From positions 1 through 64,000 of the forward strand of contig NZ_JRUQ01000028.1 of NCBI RefSeq assembly GCF_000773975.1: a DNA stretch of 64,000 nt. Reading direction: 5' to 3'. The position numbers and the translations under genes are program-made. Numbering within the stretch: the first letter of the stretch is position 1; each line of letters starts with the position of its first letter. The notes under the pieces were generated by a model, which worked only from the letters and a program-made list of their open reading frames with translations, made no database searches and had not been told where the DNA came from. Shown here piece after piece: positions 47,998-57,032 of this stretch. This stretch comes from Erwinia typographi. GTDB lineage: Bacteria; Pseudomonadota; Gammaproteobacteria; Enterobacterales; Enterobacteriaceae.

Positions 47998-48945
47998 ATG
48001 CGTAAGGTTGTTGGATTATCCGTTTGCACCGCCCTGACGCTGATGCTGGCGCAGTCGGCGATAGCCGCAGAAAATAAAAACGTGGCGCTGGTTCTGGGCG
48101 TCAAAGGCAGCCCGTTCTATCAGGCCCTGCAGTGCGGCGCGCAGGAGAAAGCCAAACAGAAGGGAATCGCCCTGACCGTCTCCGCGCCGGACCAGTTTGC
48201 CGCTGACAGCCAGATCCCAGTGGTTAACGCCGTCACGGCCACGCAGCCCGCCATTGCCGCTATTGTCCCTACCGATACGCAAGCGCTGATCGCCCCGATG
48301 AAACAGCTGGCGGGGCGAGGCACTAAGGTGCTCACCGTTGATCAAACGCTGAACGACGCCTCTTTCCTGCAAACGGAGATCGTCTCCGACAATGAGCAGG
48401 GAGGAAAAATGGCCGCTGAAGCGATGAACAAATTGCTTGGAGGAAAAGGTGAGGTGCTGGTCATTACCCAACCGCCAGGCTCAGCCGCTCAGGACGCCCG
48501 TGAGAAGGGGTTTGCTGAGCAAATCAAACGCTATCCGGGCATTACCTATATCGGTCCGCAGTATCAGAGCGACGATCCGCAGAAAGCCGCAGAAATCGTC
48601 ACCTCCACGCTTTCCGCCCATCCCAAACTGGCCGGTATTTTCTCCACCAACGATCAGGGAGCGATTGGCGCCGTTACCGGGCTGCGACAGGCAGGGGCGA
48701 CGAAAAAGGTGAAGATGGTGGCCTATGACGCCGCCACGGCCGAGGTGAGCGCGCTGAAAAATGGCGCCATCAACGTGCTGATTGCCCAGAACCCGAAGCA
48801 GGAGGGCGAAGCGGTGATTGAGATCGCCAGCAAACTGCTGGCCGGAGAGACGGTGCCGAAGCAGACCCTGACCGAACTGGTCAGCATTGACTCGCATGAA
48901 CATGCCAAAGCGGATAAATACGAGTACAAGGCCGACTGCATGTAA
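47998..48945 (+). CDS. sugar ABC importer binding protein (RbsB-like)
   Basis: A 315-residue periplasmic protein of the type I periplasmic-binding (RbsB, LacI-like) fold. The Sec signal peptide (MRKVVGLSVCTALTLMLAQS) ends near AIAAEN at residue 23. Internal landmarks are VALVLGVKGSPFYQALQCGAQ near residue 30 and GIFSTNDQGAIGAVTGLRQAG near residue 210. With the ATPase and permease it completes a CUT2 importer for the sugar phosphorylated by the PfkB kinase. A hairpin follows the stop. Confidence 0.9.
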   Translation: MRKVVGLSVCTALTLMLAQSAIAAENKNVALVLGVKGSPFYQALQCGAQEKAKQKGIALTVSAPDQFAADSQIPVVNAVTATQPAIAAIVPTDTQALIAPMKQLAGRGTKVLTVDQTLNDASFLQTEIVSDNEQGGKMAAEAMNKLLGGKGEVLVITQPPGSAAQDAREKGFAEQIKRYPGITYIGPQYQSDDPQKAAEIVTSTLSAHPKLAGIFSTNDQGAIGAVTGLRQAGATKKVKMVAYDAATAEVSALKNGAINVLIAQNPKQEGEAVIEIASKLLAGETVPKQTLTELVSIDSHEHAKADKYEYKADCM

Positions 48946-48950
48946 GCGTT

Positions 48951-48977
48951 GCAGGGTTCCCGCCGCCGGAACCCTGC
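48951..48977. terminator. hairpin between sugar operon and clcB-like gene
   Basis: A 10-base stem (GCAGGGTTCC / GGAACCCTGC) with a 7-base loop, between convergent stop codons. It has no T-run, but the stem is strong. Confidence 0.6.
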
Positions 48978-48979
48978 GC

Positions 48980-50671
48980 TCAGAGGAAATCCTTCGCTTT
49001 CTGGATCAGGCTGGTTTTGGTCAGCGCGCCGAGGTATTTCCTCTCCCGTGGATTATTCAGCACCGGCAGGCGCTCCAGCGTAACCCTGGCGAAAGCGTCC
49101 CACCCTTCGGTAATGGTTTGATTTTCAAAAACATAGGGAAAGGTATCATCCATCACGCAGCTGACCGGCGAGTCGAGGGTTATCTCTTTATCCAGCACTT
49201 TGCGGGAAATATCATGCATTGAGACGGCGCCCATAAACTGCCCGGTTTCATTGATCACGTAAACGAAGCGCTCGCGCTTTAAGGAACTCACCGCCAGCGC
49301 CTTACCCACCGTATCTTCCGGCCTCAGCGCCGCGCCGGAGACGATAAACTGCGAGATAATGCCGTTATCAAAATCGAACTTGGCGTCGGAACGGCTGAAA
49401 TGGTTTTTGATAACGGGATAGGTGCTGCTGGATTGCAGCCGGTAAACGGTCATCGAGGCCAGCACGCTGGCGATCATCGTCGGAAACAGCAGACTGCTGT
49501 TAAGGGTCATTTCCAGCACCATCAGCATCGCCATCAGCGGGGCCTGGCTGACCGAGGCCAGCACCGCGCCCATGCCCACGGCGGCAAAAACCAGCGTGTT
49601 GCTGACCGGCCAGCCCGCCAGGCTTGCCAGCGAGGCAACCGCCACGCCCAGCACCGCGCCAATCAGCAGCGAAGGCGTGAACAGGCCGCCCACCGCGTTT
49701 GATCCCACCGAGATAGCGGTCGCGATCATCTTCAGCGCCAGCAGGATAAGCAAGCCTTTCAGCATAAAACTGCCCGCCATGATCGCCACAATCACTTCAT
49801 AGCCGTTGCCGAGAATGTTGGTCGTGGCGATAGCCATGATCCCTACGATCGCCCCGCCCAGCCCCAGACGGAACGGCAGGCTTTTGATCTGACCAAAACG
49901 CCGCCGGCTCTGATGAATCAGCCAGATCATCGCCCATCCCACCAGGCCCGCCAGCAGGCCAACCCCTACCGTCAGCAGCATGTTGCCCGGCGTCAGGTCA
50001 AACTGCGCGTGAGCGAAAGGATATATAGCCGATTTGTAGCCCAGCGACCACATGGTGAGCACCGCCACGCCGGAGGAGACAATCAGCGGGATCAGGCGCT
50101 GTAGGGCCGAGATGCCGAAAGCGATCTCGGCGACGAAAATCGCCGACGCCAGCGGCGCATGATAAACCGATGAGAGGCCCGCCGCCGCCGCCATCGCCAC
50201 CACATCGCTGTTTCTCAGCGACAATCTGGCGAAGCAAAACCGCCCCATCAGGCTGCCGCTAAGGGCCGAAAGCTGCACCATCGGCCCCTCTTTCCCGATC
50301 GACGCGCCGCTGGCGATGCTGGCGATGGATGAGAGCGCGCGAAACAGCGAAGTTTTAGTGGGCACCGCATCCAGCCGGGCGTTAATCACTTCCAGATAGT
50401 CGGTGCGTACCGTCTCTTTTTGTTCGATAGCGGTGGCATAACGTAAGAAAAGACCGGCAATGACGCCGCCAGCGCCCACCACCAGCGGCCAGAGATACCA
50501 CGGATAGACGCTGATGGCCTGGGTGACATCCTGCTGAGTGCCAAAAACAGTCGCGTTAATCAACTCAATCACCAGACGAAATCCCAGCGTAACCAGCGTA
50601 GCCACCAGGCCAACCGGGATCGCGACCAGGATGCTGGTCCAGTTCAGTGCGTGTTTACTGCCCGTGGTCAT
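48980..50671 (-). CDS. ClC-family chloride transporter with CBS domains (ClcB-like)
   Basis: A 563-residue ClC-type chloride channel or Cl-/H+ exchanger. The pore has GKEGPMVQLSAL near residue 130 and GLFTPSLLIGAVLGV near residue 330, with about 16 hydrophobic segments. Residues about 440-560 form a C-terminal pair of CBS domains (DTVGKALAVSS... and CVMDDTFPYVFENQTI), a regulatory module E. coli ClcA and ClcB lack. ATG 50671 has AGG eight bases upstream; an in-frame GTG at 50680 is alternative. The gene converges on the sugar importer. Confidence 0.88.
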   Translation of the reverse strand: MTTGSKHALNWTSILVAIPVGLVATLVTLGFRLVIELINATVFGTQQDVTQAISVYPWYLWPLVVGAGGVIAGLFLRYATAIEQKETVRTDYLEVINARLDAVPTKTSLFRALSSIASIASGASIGKEGPMVQLSALSGSLMGRFCFARLSLRNSDVVAMAAAAGLSSVYHAPLASAIFVAEIAFGISALQRLIPLIVSSGVAVLTMWSLGYKSAIYPFAHAQFDLTPGNMLLTVGVGLLAGLVGWAMIWLIHQSRRRFGQIKSLPFRLGLGGAIVGIMAIATTNILGNGYEVIVAIMAGSFMLKGLLILLALKMIATAISVGSNAVGGLFTPSLLIGAVLGVAVASLASLAGWPVSNTLVFAAVGMGAVLASVSQAPLMAMLMVLEMTLNSSLLFPTMIASVLASMTVYRLQSSSTYPVIKNHFSRSDAKFDFDNGIISQFIVSGAALRPEDTVGKALAVSSLKRERFVYVINETGQFMGAVSMHDISRKVLDKEITLDSPVSCVMDDTFPYVFENQTITEGWDAFARVTLERLPVLNNPRERKYLGALTKTSLIQKAKDFL

Positions 50672-50906
50672 GGTCTTCACCTACTCCTCGCTGCCGGTAT
50701 TTTCGCTTATCGTGAAAGAGGATACCTTAAAAATCAAACGCCATGATGCCTTATAACCGAGCGCATCGCTGATGATATTTCTGCTGGCCGCACCGCTTTT
50801 TTAGCCATTGCCCGCTGGCGCACACATGCTACTCTGAGCGTTATCACGCGGGCAGGACCACGCTCCTGGACGCAACGCCATAAACGTGTGGAGATTGAAA
50901 CACGCC

Positions 50907-51905
50907 ATGATCCGCTTCGCTGTAGTAGGGACCAACTGGATTACGCGCCAGTTTGTCGATGCCGCGCATGAAACCGGCAAAATGAAGCTTACCGCCGTCT
51001 ATTCCCGATCGCTTGGGCAGGCCCAGACCTTCAGCAAGGATTATCCGGTCGAACATCTGTTTACCTCGCTGGAGCAGATGGCGCAGTCGGATGCCATCGA
51101 CGCAGTTTACCTTGCCAGCCCAAACGCCCTGCATTGCCAGCAGTCGCTGCTGTTTCTTCAGCATAAAAAACACGTAATCTGTGAGAAACCGCTCGCCTCC
51201 AACCTGCGTGAAGTGGAAGCGATGATTGCCTGCGCGCGCGACAATCAGGTGGTGCTTTTTGAGGCCTTTAAGACCGCCAGCCTGCCTAATTTCCTGATTT
51301 TGCAACAGTCGTTGCCAAAAGTCGGCAAGCTACGCAAGGCGTTTATCAACTACTGCCAGTACTCTTCCCGCTATCAGCGCTATCTGGATGGCGAGAACCC
51401 CAACACCTTTAACCCCGCCTGGTCCAACGGATCGATTATGGATATTGGCTACTACTGCCTGGCGACGGCGGTCAGCCTGTGGGGAGAGCCGCACAGCGTT
51501 ATCGCCAGCGCTTCCCTGCTGGCAAGCGGCGTTGACGCCCACGGCACCGTGCTGATGGATTACGGCGACTTTGACGTGACGATACAGCACGCCAAAGTCA
51601 GCCAGTCCGTGTTGCCAAGTGAGATCCAGGGGGAAGCAGGCTCGCTGGTGATTGAGCAGATATCGGAATGCCAACGCGTTAGCTTTACGCCTCGCGGCGC
51701 CAAAGCGCAGGATCTCAGCCATCCTCAGCACATCAATACCATGCTGTATGAAGCCGAAACCTTTGTCCGGCTGGTGACAGACAACGAGGTCAACCATCCG
51801 GGGATCGCCACTTCACGCGCCACAGCGAAGCTGCTGACCGAAATTCGTCGTCAAACCGGCGTCGTTTTCCCGGCGGACGATCTGCCGGAACAAGCGGTTG
51901 TGTAA
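50907..51905 (+). CDS. ygjR: Gfo/Idh/MocA-family oxidoreductase YgjR
   Basis: A 332-residue NAD(P)-dependent oxidoreductase of the glucose-fructose oxidoreductase family, corresponding to E. coli YgjR (about 334 residues). The N-terminal Rossmann fold (MIRFAVVGTNWITRQ) and the conserved CEKPLASN motif near residue 93 are present. The substrate is unknown. Start ATG 50907 gives the family N-terminus; the GTG at 50886 would add seven residues. It lies directly ahead of alx as in E. coli, confirming backbone position. Confidence 0.88.
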   Translation: MIRFAVVGTNWITRQFVDAAHETGKMKLTAVYSRSLGQAQTFSKDYPVEHLFTSLEQMAQSDAIDAVYLASPNALHCQQSLLFLQHKKHVICEKPLASNLREVEAMIACARDNQVVLFEAFKTASLPNFLILQQSLPKVGKLRKAFINYCQYSSRYQRYLDGENPNTFNPAWSNGSIMDIGYYCLATAVSLWGEPHSVIASASLLASGVDAHGTVLMDYGDFDVTIQHAKVSQSVLPSEIQGEAGSLVIEQISECQRVSFTPRGAKAQDLSHPQHINTMLYEAETFVRLVTDNEVNHPGIATSRATAKLLTEIRRQTGVVFPADDLPEQAVV

Positions 51906-51931
51906 ACATTTCTAAATATTTCCAGTTATAA

Positions 51932-51960
51932 TTGACCTGCGCTGCGCCAGTCCGTATCTT
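51932..51960 (+). promoter_or_regulatory. predicted alx promoter with embedded inverted repeat
   Basis: TTGACC (51932-51937) and TATCTT (51955-51960) are separated by 17 bases, giving a start near 51967, immediately before the riboswitch core. A perfect 10-base inverted repeat (GCTGCGCCAG / CTGGCGCAGC, 51941-51950 and 51961-51970) straddles the spacer and start point and could be an operator. It could also be the ygjR terminator hairpin. Confidence 0.5.
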
Positions 51961-51966
51961 CTGGCG

Positions 51967-52150
51967 CAGCATAGGGGAGTAACTTCAACGCCGAACGATC
52001 GTCAGCACGGTATCCGCAGATACCCGGTCGTCGGGCAACGGGAATTCATCATTCCTGCTGTAGGTGAGACCTGGCCTGTATGGGATCTGTCCGCTCGTCA
52101 TTAAGACGCAGGCAAGCAGATCTTCTGAAGCCATTTCTCATTTTACGGAA
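51967..52150 (+). ncRNA. yybP-ykoY-type riboswitch (Mn2+/pH-responsive leader of alx)
   Basis: The 5' leader of alx contains the conserved yybP-ykoY blocks: GGGGAGTAAC at 51974-51983 and GGTGAGACCTGG at 52063-52074, which pair in the three-dimensional core of the aptamer. The intervening 80 bases can form the long bulged stem. In E. coli this element precedes alx (formerly PRE) and mntP and senses manganese, with alkaline pH acting through folding during transcription. The remaining leader to about 52150 would be the expression platform. Exact ends are estimates. Confidence 0.8.
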
Positions 52151-52157
52151 TCTTTCT

Positions 52158-53129
52158 ATGCACACTGTCGGCACGCCTCTTCTGTGGGGCAGCTTTGTTA
52201 CTATCGTGGTTATCATGCTGGCTATCGATCTCTTCCTACAGGGTCGACGCGGCGTGCAGACCATGTCGATGAAACAGGCGGCGCTGTGGTCGCTGCTTTG
52301 GATCACCCTCTCTCTCCTGTTCGCTGCCGGTTTCTGGTGGTATCTCGACGGCAATATCGGCCGCGACGTCGCCAATGCGCAAACCATGGCCTTCCTGACC
52401 GGCTACGTGCTGGAGAAAGCGCTGGCGGTGGATAACGTCTTCGTCTGGCTGATGCTGTTCAGCTACTTCGCCGTTCCGGCGGCCATTCAGCGCCGCGTGC
52501 TGATCTACGGCATTCTTGGCGCTATCGTGCTGCGTACGGTGATGATCTTTGGCGGCAGCTGGCTGGTTTCCGAATTCAGCTGGATACTCTACGTGTTTGG
52601 CGCCTTCCTGATCTTTACCGGCATCAAAATGGCGATGGAAGGCGGCGAGGAAGAGAGCAACGTCGGCGACAGGCCGCTGGTTCGCTGGCTGCGCGGCCAC
52701 CTGCGCATGACGGAAGGCATGGAAGGCGAGAAGTTTTTCGTTCGCCGTAACGGCGTGCTGTTTGCGACGCCGCTGCTGCTGGTGCTGATTATGGTGGAGC
52801 TGAGCGACGTGATTTTTGCCGTCGACAGCATCCCGGCAATCTTTGCGGTCACCACCGACCCGTTCATTGTGCTGACCTCCAACCTGTTCGCGATCCTTGG
52901 CCTGCGAGCCATGTACTTCCTGCTGGCGAACGTGGCGGATCGCTTCCATATGTTGAAATATGGCCTGGCCGTGGTGCTGGTATTTATCGGCGTGAAGATG
53001 CTGATCGTTGATTTCTATCACATTCCGGTGTCGATTTCGCTGGCGGCAGTGGGCAGCATTCTGGCGGTAACGCTGATCGTTAACGCCTGGGTAAATCATC
53101 GCAACGATCAAAAGCAACGAAGTAAATAG
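52158..53129 (+). CDS. alx: TerC-family membrane protein Alx
   Basis: A 323-residue inner-membrane protein of the TerC family with about nine membrane segments, matching E. coli Alx closely (opening [30 protein letters not shown] near residue 88; [20 protein letters not shown] near residue 215). Alx is induced by alkaline pH and is implicated in manganese export. The Asp residues in the DNVFVW and SDVIFAVDS motifs are the proposed metal ligands. The start is ATG 52158, aligning with E. coli; a longer frame upstream lies in the riboswitch. It is transcribed from the promoter and leader described above. Confidence 0.94.
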   Translation: MHTVGTPLLWGSFVTIVVIMLAIDLFLQGRRGVQTMSMKQAALWSLLWITLSLLFAAGFWWYLDGNIGRDVANAQTMAFLTGYVLEKALAVDNVFVWLMLFSYFAVPAAIQRRVLIYGILGAIVLRTVMIFGGSWLVSEFSWILYVFGAFLIFTGIKMAMEGGEEESNVGDRPLVRWLRGHLRMTEGMEGEKFFVRRNGVLFATPLLLVLIMVELSDVIFAVDSIPAIFAVTTDPFIVLTSNLFAILGLRAMYFLLANVADRFHMLKYGLAVVLVFIGVKMLIVDFYHIPVSISLAAVGSILAVTLIVNAWVNHRNDQKQRSK

Positions 53130-53138
53130 CCACAATCT

Positions 53139-53173
53139 TCACCCGTGGCCCTTCGTTTAGCGGCCACGGGTGA
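53139..53173 (+). terminator. alx terminator
   Basis: Perfect 12-base stem (TCACCCGTGGCC / GGCCACGGGTGA) with an 11-base loop, 9 bases after the alx stop. The sequence after it (CCTTTAGC) is only weakly T-rich. Confidence 0.6.
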
Positions 53174-53357
53174 CCTTTAGCCATAATTCGACGTTATCAG
53201 GCGGCTGTTTTTTACCAGGCTCAATTTTTCGAGACTTTTCCCTTCCCCTGTCATCACATTTCCTTATACTCACCCGCGCAAACACGCCGATGCCGCCCTG
53301 TTCAGCGCAGATGGCGCTCAGGCGCATCGTTATTGATAACAAAAATGGTTTTTTATT

Positions 53358-54596
53358 ATGAGTATGGAAAAGAGTCGTCCCGGATTACTGCGGCGTATCA
53401 TGCAGGGAAGTTTAGTTAGCCAGATTATGCTTGGGCTGGTGGCGGGCATTGCTCTCGCCTGGTTCTCGAAGGAGAGCGCGCACGCCGTCGCCCTGCTGGG
53501 CAACCTGTTCGTCAGCGCGCTGAAGGCGGTTGCTCCGCTGCTGGTAATGGTGCTGGTGATTGCCTCAATCGCTAACCATCAGCAAGGCAGCAAAACCAGC
53601 ATCAGGCCGATCGTTTTTCTCTATCTGCTGAGCACCTTCTGTGCCGCCGTGGTGGCCGTCTTCTTCAGCCAGCTGCTGCCGCAGACGCTGACGCTGGCCG
53701 ATGCCAGCCAGCAGATCGTGCCGCCGTCAGGTATCCTGGAAGTGCTGAACGGCCTGTTGATGAGCATGGTGTCCAACCCGATTGATGCGCTGATGCATGC
53801 CAATTACATCGGTATTCTGGTGTGGGCAATAGGTCTCGGCTTCGCTTTCCGCCATAGCAGTGACACCACGCGCGCCTTCCTGAACGATGCGTCAGACGCC
53901 GTGACCTCACTGGTACGAATGGTGATCCGCTTCGCGCCGCTGGGCATTTTTGGCCTGGTCGCCTCCATTCTGGCAACGACCGGTTTCTCCGCCCTGTGGG
54001 ACTACGCTCATCTGCTGGGCCTGCTGCTGGGCTGTATGCTGCTGATGGCGCTGGTGTTCAACCCGCTGCTGGTATACTGGAAAATTCGCCGCAACCCGTA
54101 TCCGCTGGTGTTTACCTGCCTGCGTGAGAGCGGCGTCACCGCCTTCTTCACCCGCAGCTCCGCGGCCAATATCCCCGTTAATATGGCGCTGGCGAAGAAA
54201 CTCGGGCTGGATGAGGACACCTACTCCGTGTCGATCCCGGTAGGGGCAAACATCAGCATGGCGGGCGCGTCGATCACCATCACCGTGCTGACGCTGGCGG
54301 CGGTCAATACGCTTGGAATTCAGGTGGATTTCGGTACGGCGATCCTGCTGAGCCTGGTCGCTTCAATCTGCGCCTGCGGCGCATCCGGCGTCGCTGGCGG
54401 CTCGCTGCTGCTGATCCCGGTAGCCTGCAATATGTTTGGCATTCCAAACGAAGTGGCCATGCAGGTGGTGGCGGTTGGCTTTATCATCGGCGTGTTGCAG
54501 GATTCGGCGGAAACCGCGCTGAACTCCTCGGCGGATATTTTATTTACGGCAGCGGCCTGCATGGCCGAAGAGCGTCGCGACGAGCTGCGAACCTGA
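53358..54596 (+). CDS. sstT: serine/threonine:Na+ symporter SstT
   Basis: A 412-residue DAACS-family symporter importing serine and threonine with sodium. The transport motifs [19 protein letters not shown] near residue 270, [17 protein letters not shown] near residue 293 and the helical hairpin [20 protein letters not shown] near residue 335 are intact. Length and neighbours (alx upstream) match E. coli sstT (ygjU). The ATG lies after an AT-rich leader. The ribosome-binding site is unclear. Confidence 0.95.
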   Translation: MSMEKSRPGLLRRIMQGSLVSQIMLGLVAGIALAWFSKESAHAVALLGNLFVSALKAVAPLLVMVLVIASIANHQQGSKTSIRPIVFLYLLSTFCAAVVAVFFSQLLPQTLTLADASQQIVPPSGILEVLNGLLMSMVSNPIDALMHANYIGILVWAIGLGFAFRHSSDTTRAFLNDASDAVTSLVRMVIRFAPLGIFGLVASILATTGFSALWDYAHLLGLLLGCMLLMALVFNPLLVYWKIRRNPYPLVFTCLRESGVTAFFTRSSAANIPVNMALAKKLGLDEDTYSVSIPVGANISMAGASITITVLTLAAVNTLGIQVDFGTAILLSLVASICACGASGVAGGSLLLIPVACNMFGIPNEVAMQVVAVGFIIGVLQDSAETALNSSADILFTAAACMAEERRDELRT

Positions 54597-55083
54597 CGCC
54601 CACCCGGCAGGCCCGCTCCTCCAGGTCTGCCGTCCCCTCTCTGCCATGTGCCGCCACGGTTGAAAATCGCCAGCGCCTCCCAGGTACTGGCTTCACCTGT
54701 GGCGATGAGTGTCCAAAATCCCCCAATCGCCGGAGTTTCTGCATCAGCGGCCAATAAGTTAGCTTTTTCCAGATATTTCAGCGCTGCGGCCAACGTCACA
54801 AAAGGTGCTATAGTGTCAGCCTGTGTAAAGCTTCTTTTCCCTTCCTTCCGGCCCCTGTAAAACATCGTTGGCGACAAGTTTCTCCTGTCTCATTTGCCGC
54901 TATTTTGTTACAGTAAAGCGCCTTTTTTTACCGTTTCAGACAGCTTAAAAAGCATTGCGTCCGTTTGTCTGTAACCAGAAAACCTGTCCGTGTTCAGAGT
55001 CAGACCAGCACTCATAATAACGATTAATTCATCGTGCCGGCCGCCTTCAGAACACGGCTAACAATGATGTTCGGGAATGCCCT
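54597..55083. other. non-coding gap where E. coli carries uxaCA-exuTR
   Basis: About 490 bases without a supported gene. In E. coli the sstT-yqjA interval holds uxaA, uxaC, exuT and exuR; none is present. A minus-strand open frame beginning near 54865 encodes a protein-like stretch (FTQADTIAPFVTLAAALKYL, then GFWTLIATGEASTWEALAIF) before running into the antisense of sstT. It may be a remnant gene. The right half carries yqjA promoter sequence. Confidence 0.5.
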
Positions 55084-55761
55084 ATGGATATTTTTAAAGC
55101 CCTGATCCACGCACTTTGGCAGCAAGATTTCGCGACCCTTTCAGACCCAACGCTGGTCTGGGCAATCTATTTTGTCCTGTTTATGATCCTCTTTTTGGAA
55201 AACGGCCTGCTTCCGGCCGCTTTCCTGCCCGGCGACAGCCTGTTGATTCTGGTCGGCGTGCTGATAGCCAAGGGTACGCTGGGCTTCCCTCTGACCCTGT
55301 TTATTCTGACTACCGCCGCCAGCCTTGGCTGCTGGGTGAGCTATATCCAGGGAAAATGGCTGGGCAATACGCCCACGGTACAGAAATGGCTGGCGCATTT
55401 GCCCGTGCAGTACCATGACCGGGCGCACCGGCTGTTCCACAAGCACGGTCTCTCCGCGCTGCTGGTCGGCCGCTTTATTGCCTTCGTCAGGACGCTGCTG
55501 CCCACCATCGCCGGACTTTCTGGCCTGAGCAACGCCCGCTTCCAGTTCTTTAACTGGATGAGCGCGCTGCTGTGGGTGCTGATCCTGACCGTGCTGGGCT
55601 TTGCGCTCGGCAAAAGCCCGATCTTCCGCAAATACGAAGACCAGCTGACCTTCTGCCTGATGATGCTGCCTCTGGTGCTGCTGGTCTTTGGTTTGATTGG
55701 CTCACTGTTCGTACTCTGGCGCAAAAAGCGCGGCCTGAATAATGAGAAAGGAAATTTATAA
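55084..55761 (+). CDS. yqjA: DedA-family membrane protein YqjA
   Basis: A 225-residue DedA/SNARE-associated-like inner-membrane protein needed, with its paralogue YghB, for proton-motive-force-dependent processes, alkaline tolerance and drug resistance in E. coli. The family elements are [20 protein letters not shown] near residue 39 (with the membrane Glu and Asp) and [19 protein letters not shown] near residue 130 (essential Arg residues). It overlaps mzrA by one base (TAATG), forming the known yqjA-mzrA pair. Confidence 0.94.
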   Translation: MDIFKALIHALWQQDFATLSDPTLVWAIYFVLFMILFLENGLLPAAFLPGDSLLILVGVLIAKGTLGFPLTLFILTTAASLGCWVSYIQGKWLGNTPTVQKWLAHLPVQYHDRAHRLFHKHGLSALLVGRFIAFVRTLLPTIAGLSGLSNARFQFFNWMSALLWVLILTVLGFALGKSPIFRKYEDQLTFCLMMLPLVLLVFGLIGSLFVLWRKKRGLNNEKGNL

Positions 55762-56147
55762 TGTTTGCTTTGCTCAGGCCTTATCTCAATACGAAAGTGC
55801 TGTGCGTGCTGATAGTGTGCTGTGCGGCGCTGATGACGGTGGCATTGGTCCCCACGCTGTTTCGTGACGATACCGCGCTACAGATTCGGGCCGCCCGTCA
55901 GGGCATCGCGCTGCCAGATGGCTTTTACGTCTATCAGCGTTTGAATGCGCAAGGGATCCACATCAAAAGCATCACGCCCGACAACGACTCGCTGGTGATC
56001 CGCTTCGATACTCAGGAGCAAAGCACCGCGGCGGAAAAAGTGCTGCATCAGCTGTTGCCCTATGGCTTTGATATCGACCAGTTGGATCCTTCCGCGTCCT
56101 CACAGCTGATGAATCGCCTCAGCCTGCGCAAGCAGTCCGTTGGCTAA
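55761..56147 (+). CDS. mzrA: EnvZ/OmpR modulator MzrA
   Basis: A 128-residue inner-membrane protein with one N-terminal transmembrane helix (VLCVLIVCCAALMTVALVPT, residues 14-34) and a periplasmic tail. E. coli MzrA interacts with EnvZ to raise OmpR activity and links Cpx and EnvZ signalling. It is translationally coupled to yqjA (TAATG). Conservation outside the helix is modest, so the assignment rests on length, topology and position. Confidence 0.88.
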   Translation: MFALLRPYLNTKVLCVLIVCCAALMTVALVPTLFRDDTALQIRAARQGIALPDGFYVYQRLNAQGIHIKSITPDNDSLVIRFDTQEQSTAAEKVLHQLLPYGFDIDQLDPSASSQLMNRLSLRKQSVG

Positions 56148-56305
56148 TTTTTAGCCGTATCGCGACGCTATCCCTACGAATATTCTCTATTTTTGAGCTT
56201 TTCGGTTTTTCTTACTATGCTTACTTAATCTGAGAAACCCGATTACTATTGCCAGGATTAACGGGTCGTCCAGCGGCCCACCACAACGGAAGGTAAAGAA
56301 ATAAG

Positions 56306-56680
56306 ATGAAATACCGCACTCTCCTCGGACTCAGCCTGTTCACTTTGGCCACTTATACCCATGCGGCTGACTCTCTGTGCCTGCAAAAAGAGCAGGGAAT
56401 TCAGCATGAAATCGACCTGGCTAAAAAGCACAACAATCAACGCCGCGTGAACGGCCTGGAGCGCGCGCTGACCGAAGCGAAAGCGGGCTGCACGGATGAA
56501 AAACTGAAGGCGCAGCATCAGGAAAAGATTGCTTCGCATCAGCAGAAGGTGGTCGAACGGCAAAAAGAACTGGATAAGGAAAAAGCGGATGGCGATGACA
56601 ATAAAAAAATTGCCAAACGTGAACGTAAACTGGAAGAAGCAAAACGCGAACTGAAGGAAGTCCAGGCTGCGCCATTCTGA
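56306..56680 (+). CDS. yqjC: periplasmic DUF1090 protein YqjC
   Basis: A 124-residue secreted protein: signal peptide (MKYRTLLGLSLFTLATYTHA, residues 1-20) followed by an almost wholly helical, highly charged coiled-coil domain, with LKAQHQEKIASHQQKVVERQ near residue 70. Cys residues near 25 and 58 may form a disulfide. The function is unknown. It corresponds to E. coli YqjC by position and composition. Confidence 0.88.
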   Translation: MKYRTLLGLSLFTLATYTHAADSLCLQKEQGIQHEIDLAKKHNNQRRVNGLERALTEAKAGCTDEKLKAQHQEKIASHQQKVVERQKELDKEKADGDDNKKIAKRERKLEEAKRELKEVQAAPF

Positions 56681-56726
56681 GCGAACTGAGCCAGACTCTC
56701 ATTACTGAACTTGAAAGGAGTTTGTT

Positions 56727-57032
56727 ATGTCGAAAGATACAACGTCTGAACATCTGCGCGCGGAACTGAAAAACCTGGCGGATACGCTGGAAGAAGTGCT
56801 GAGCAACACCGGCGAAAAATCAAAAACCGAGCTGGATAAGCTGCGCAGCAAGGCGCAGAGCGCGCTGAAAGATACCCGCGCACGCCTGGGCGAGTCTGGC
56901 GATCGCATTGCCAAAACCTCTCGCGAAGTGGCTGACCATGCCGATGTGTACGTGCGTGAGAATCCATGGACCAGCGTTGGTATCGGCGCCGCTATTGGTG
57001 TGGTGCTGGGCGTTCTGCTGACTCGTCGTTAA
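56727..57032 (+). CDS. yqjD: ribosome-associated DUF883 membrane protein YqjD
   Basis: A 101-residue C-tail anchored protein (ElaB/YqjD/YgaM family). Residues 1-75 are a charged helix and residues 80-99 a glycine-zipper transmembrane anchor (SVGIGAAIGVVLGVLLTRR). In E. coli, YqjD binds stationary-phase ribosomes at the inner membrane, and its gene is RpoS-regulated. It is the first gene of the yqjDEK operon, sharing one base with yqjE. AAGGAG lies eight bases before its ATG. Confidence 0.93.
   Translation: MSKDTTSEHLRAELKNLADTLEEVLSNTGEKSKTELDKLRSKAQSALKDTRARLGESGDRIAKTSREVADHADVYVRENPWTSVGIGAAIGVVLGVLLTRR

Noticed and set aside
52236..53135. 299-codon minus-strand frame
   Set aside because: Antisense to alx; His/Gln-rich composition is typical of antisense of membrane proteins.
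54320..54877. 185-codon minus-strand frame after sstT
   Set aside because: The first 75 codons look protein-like, but the rest is antisense to sstT; kept only as a possible remnant, not as a gene.
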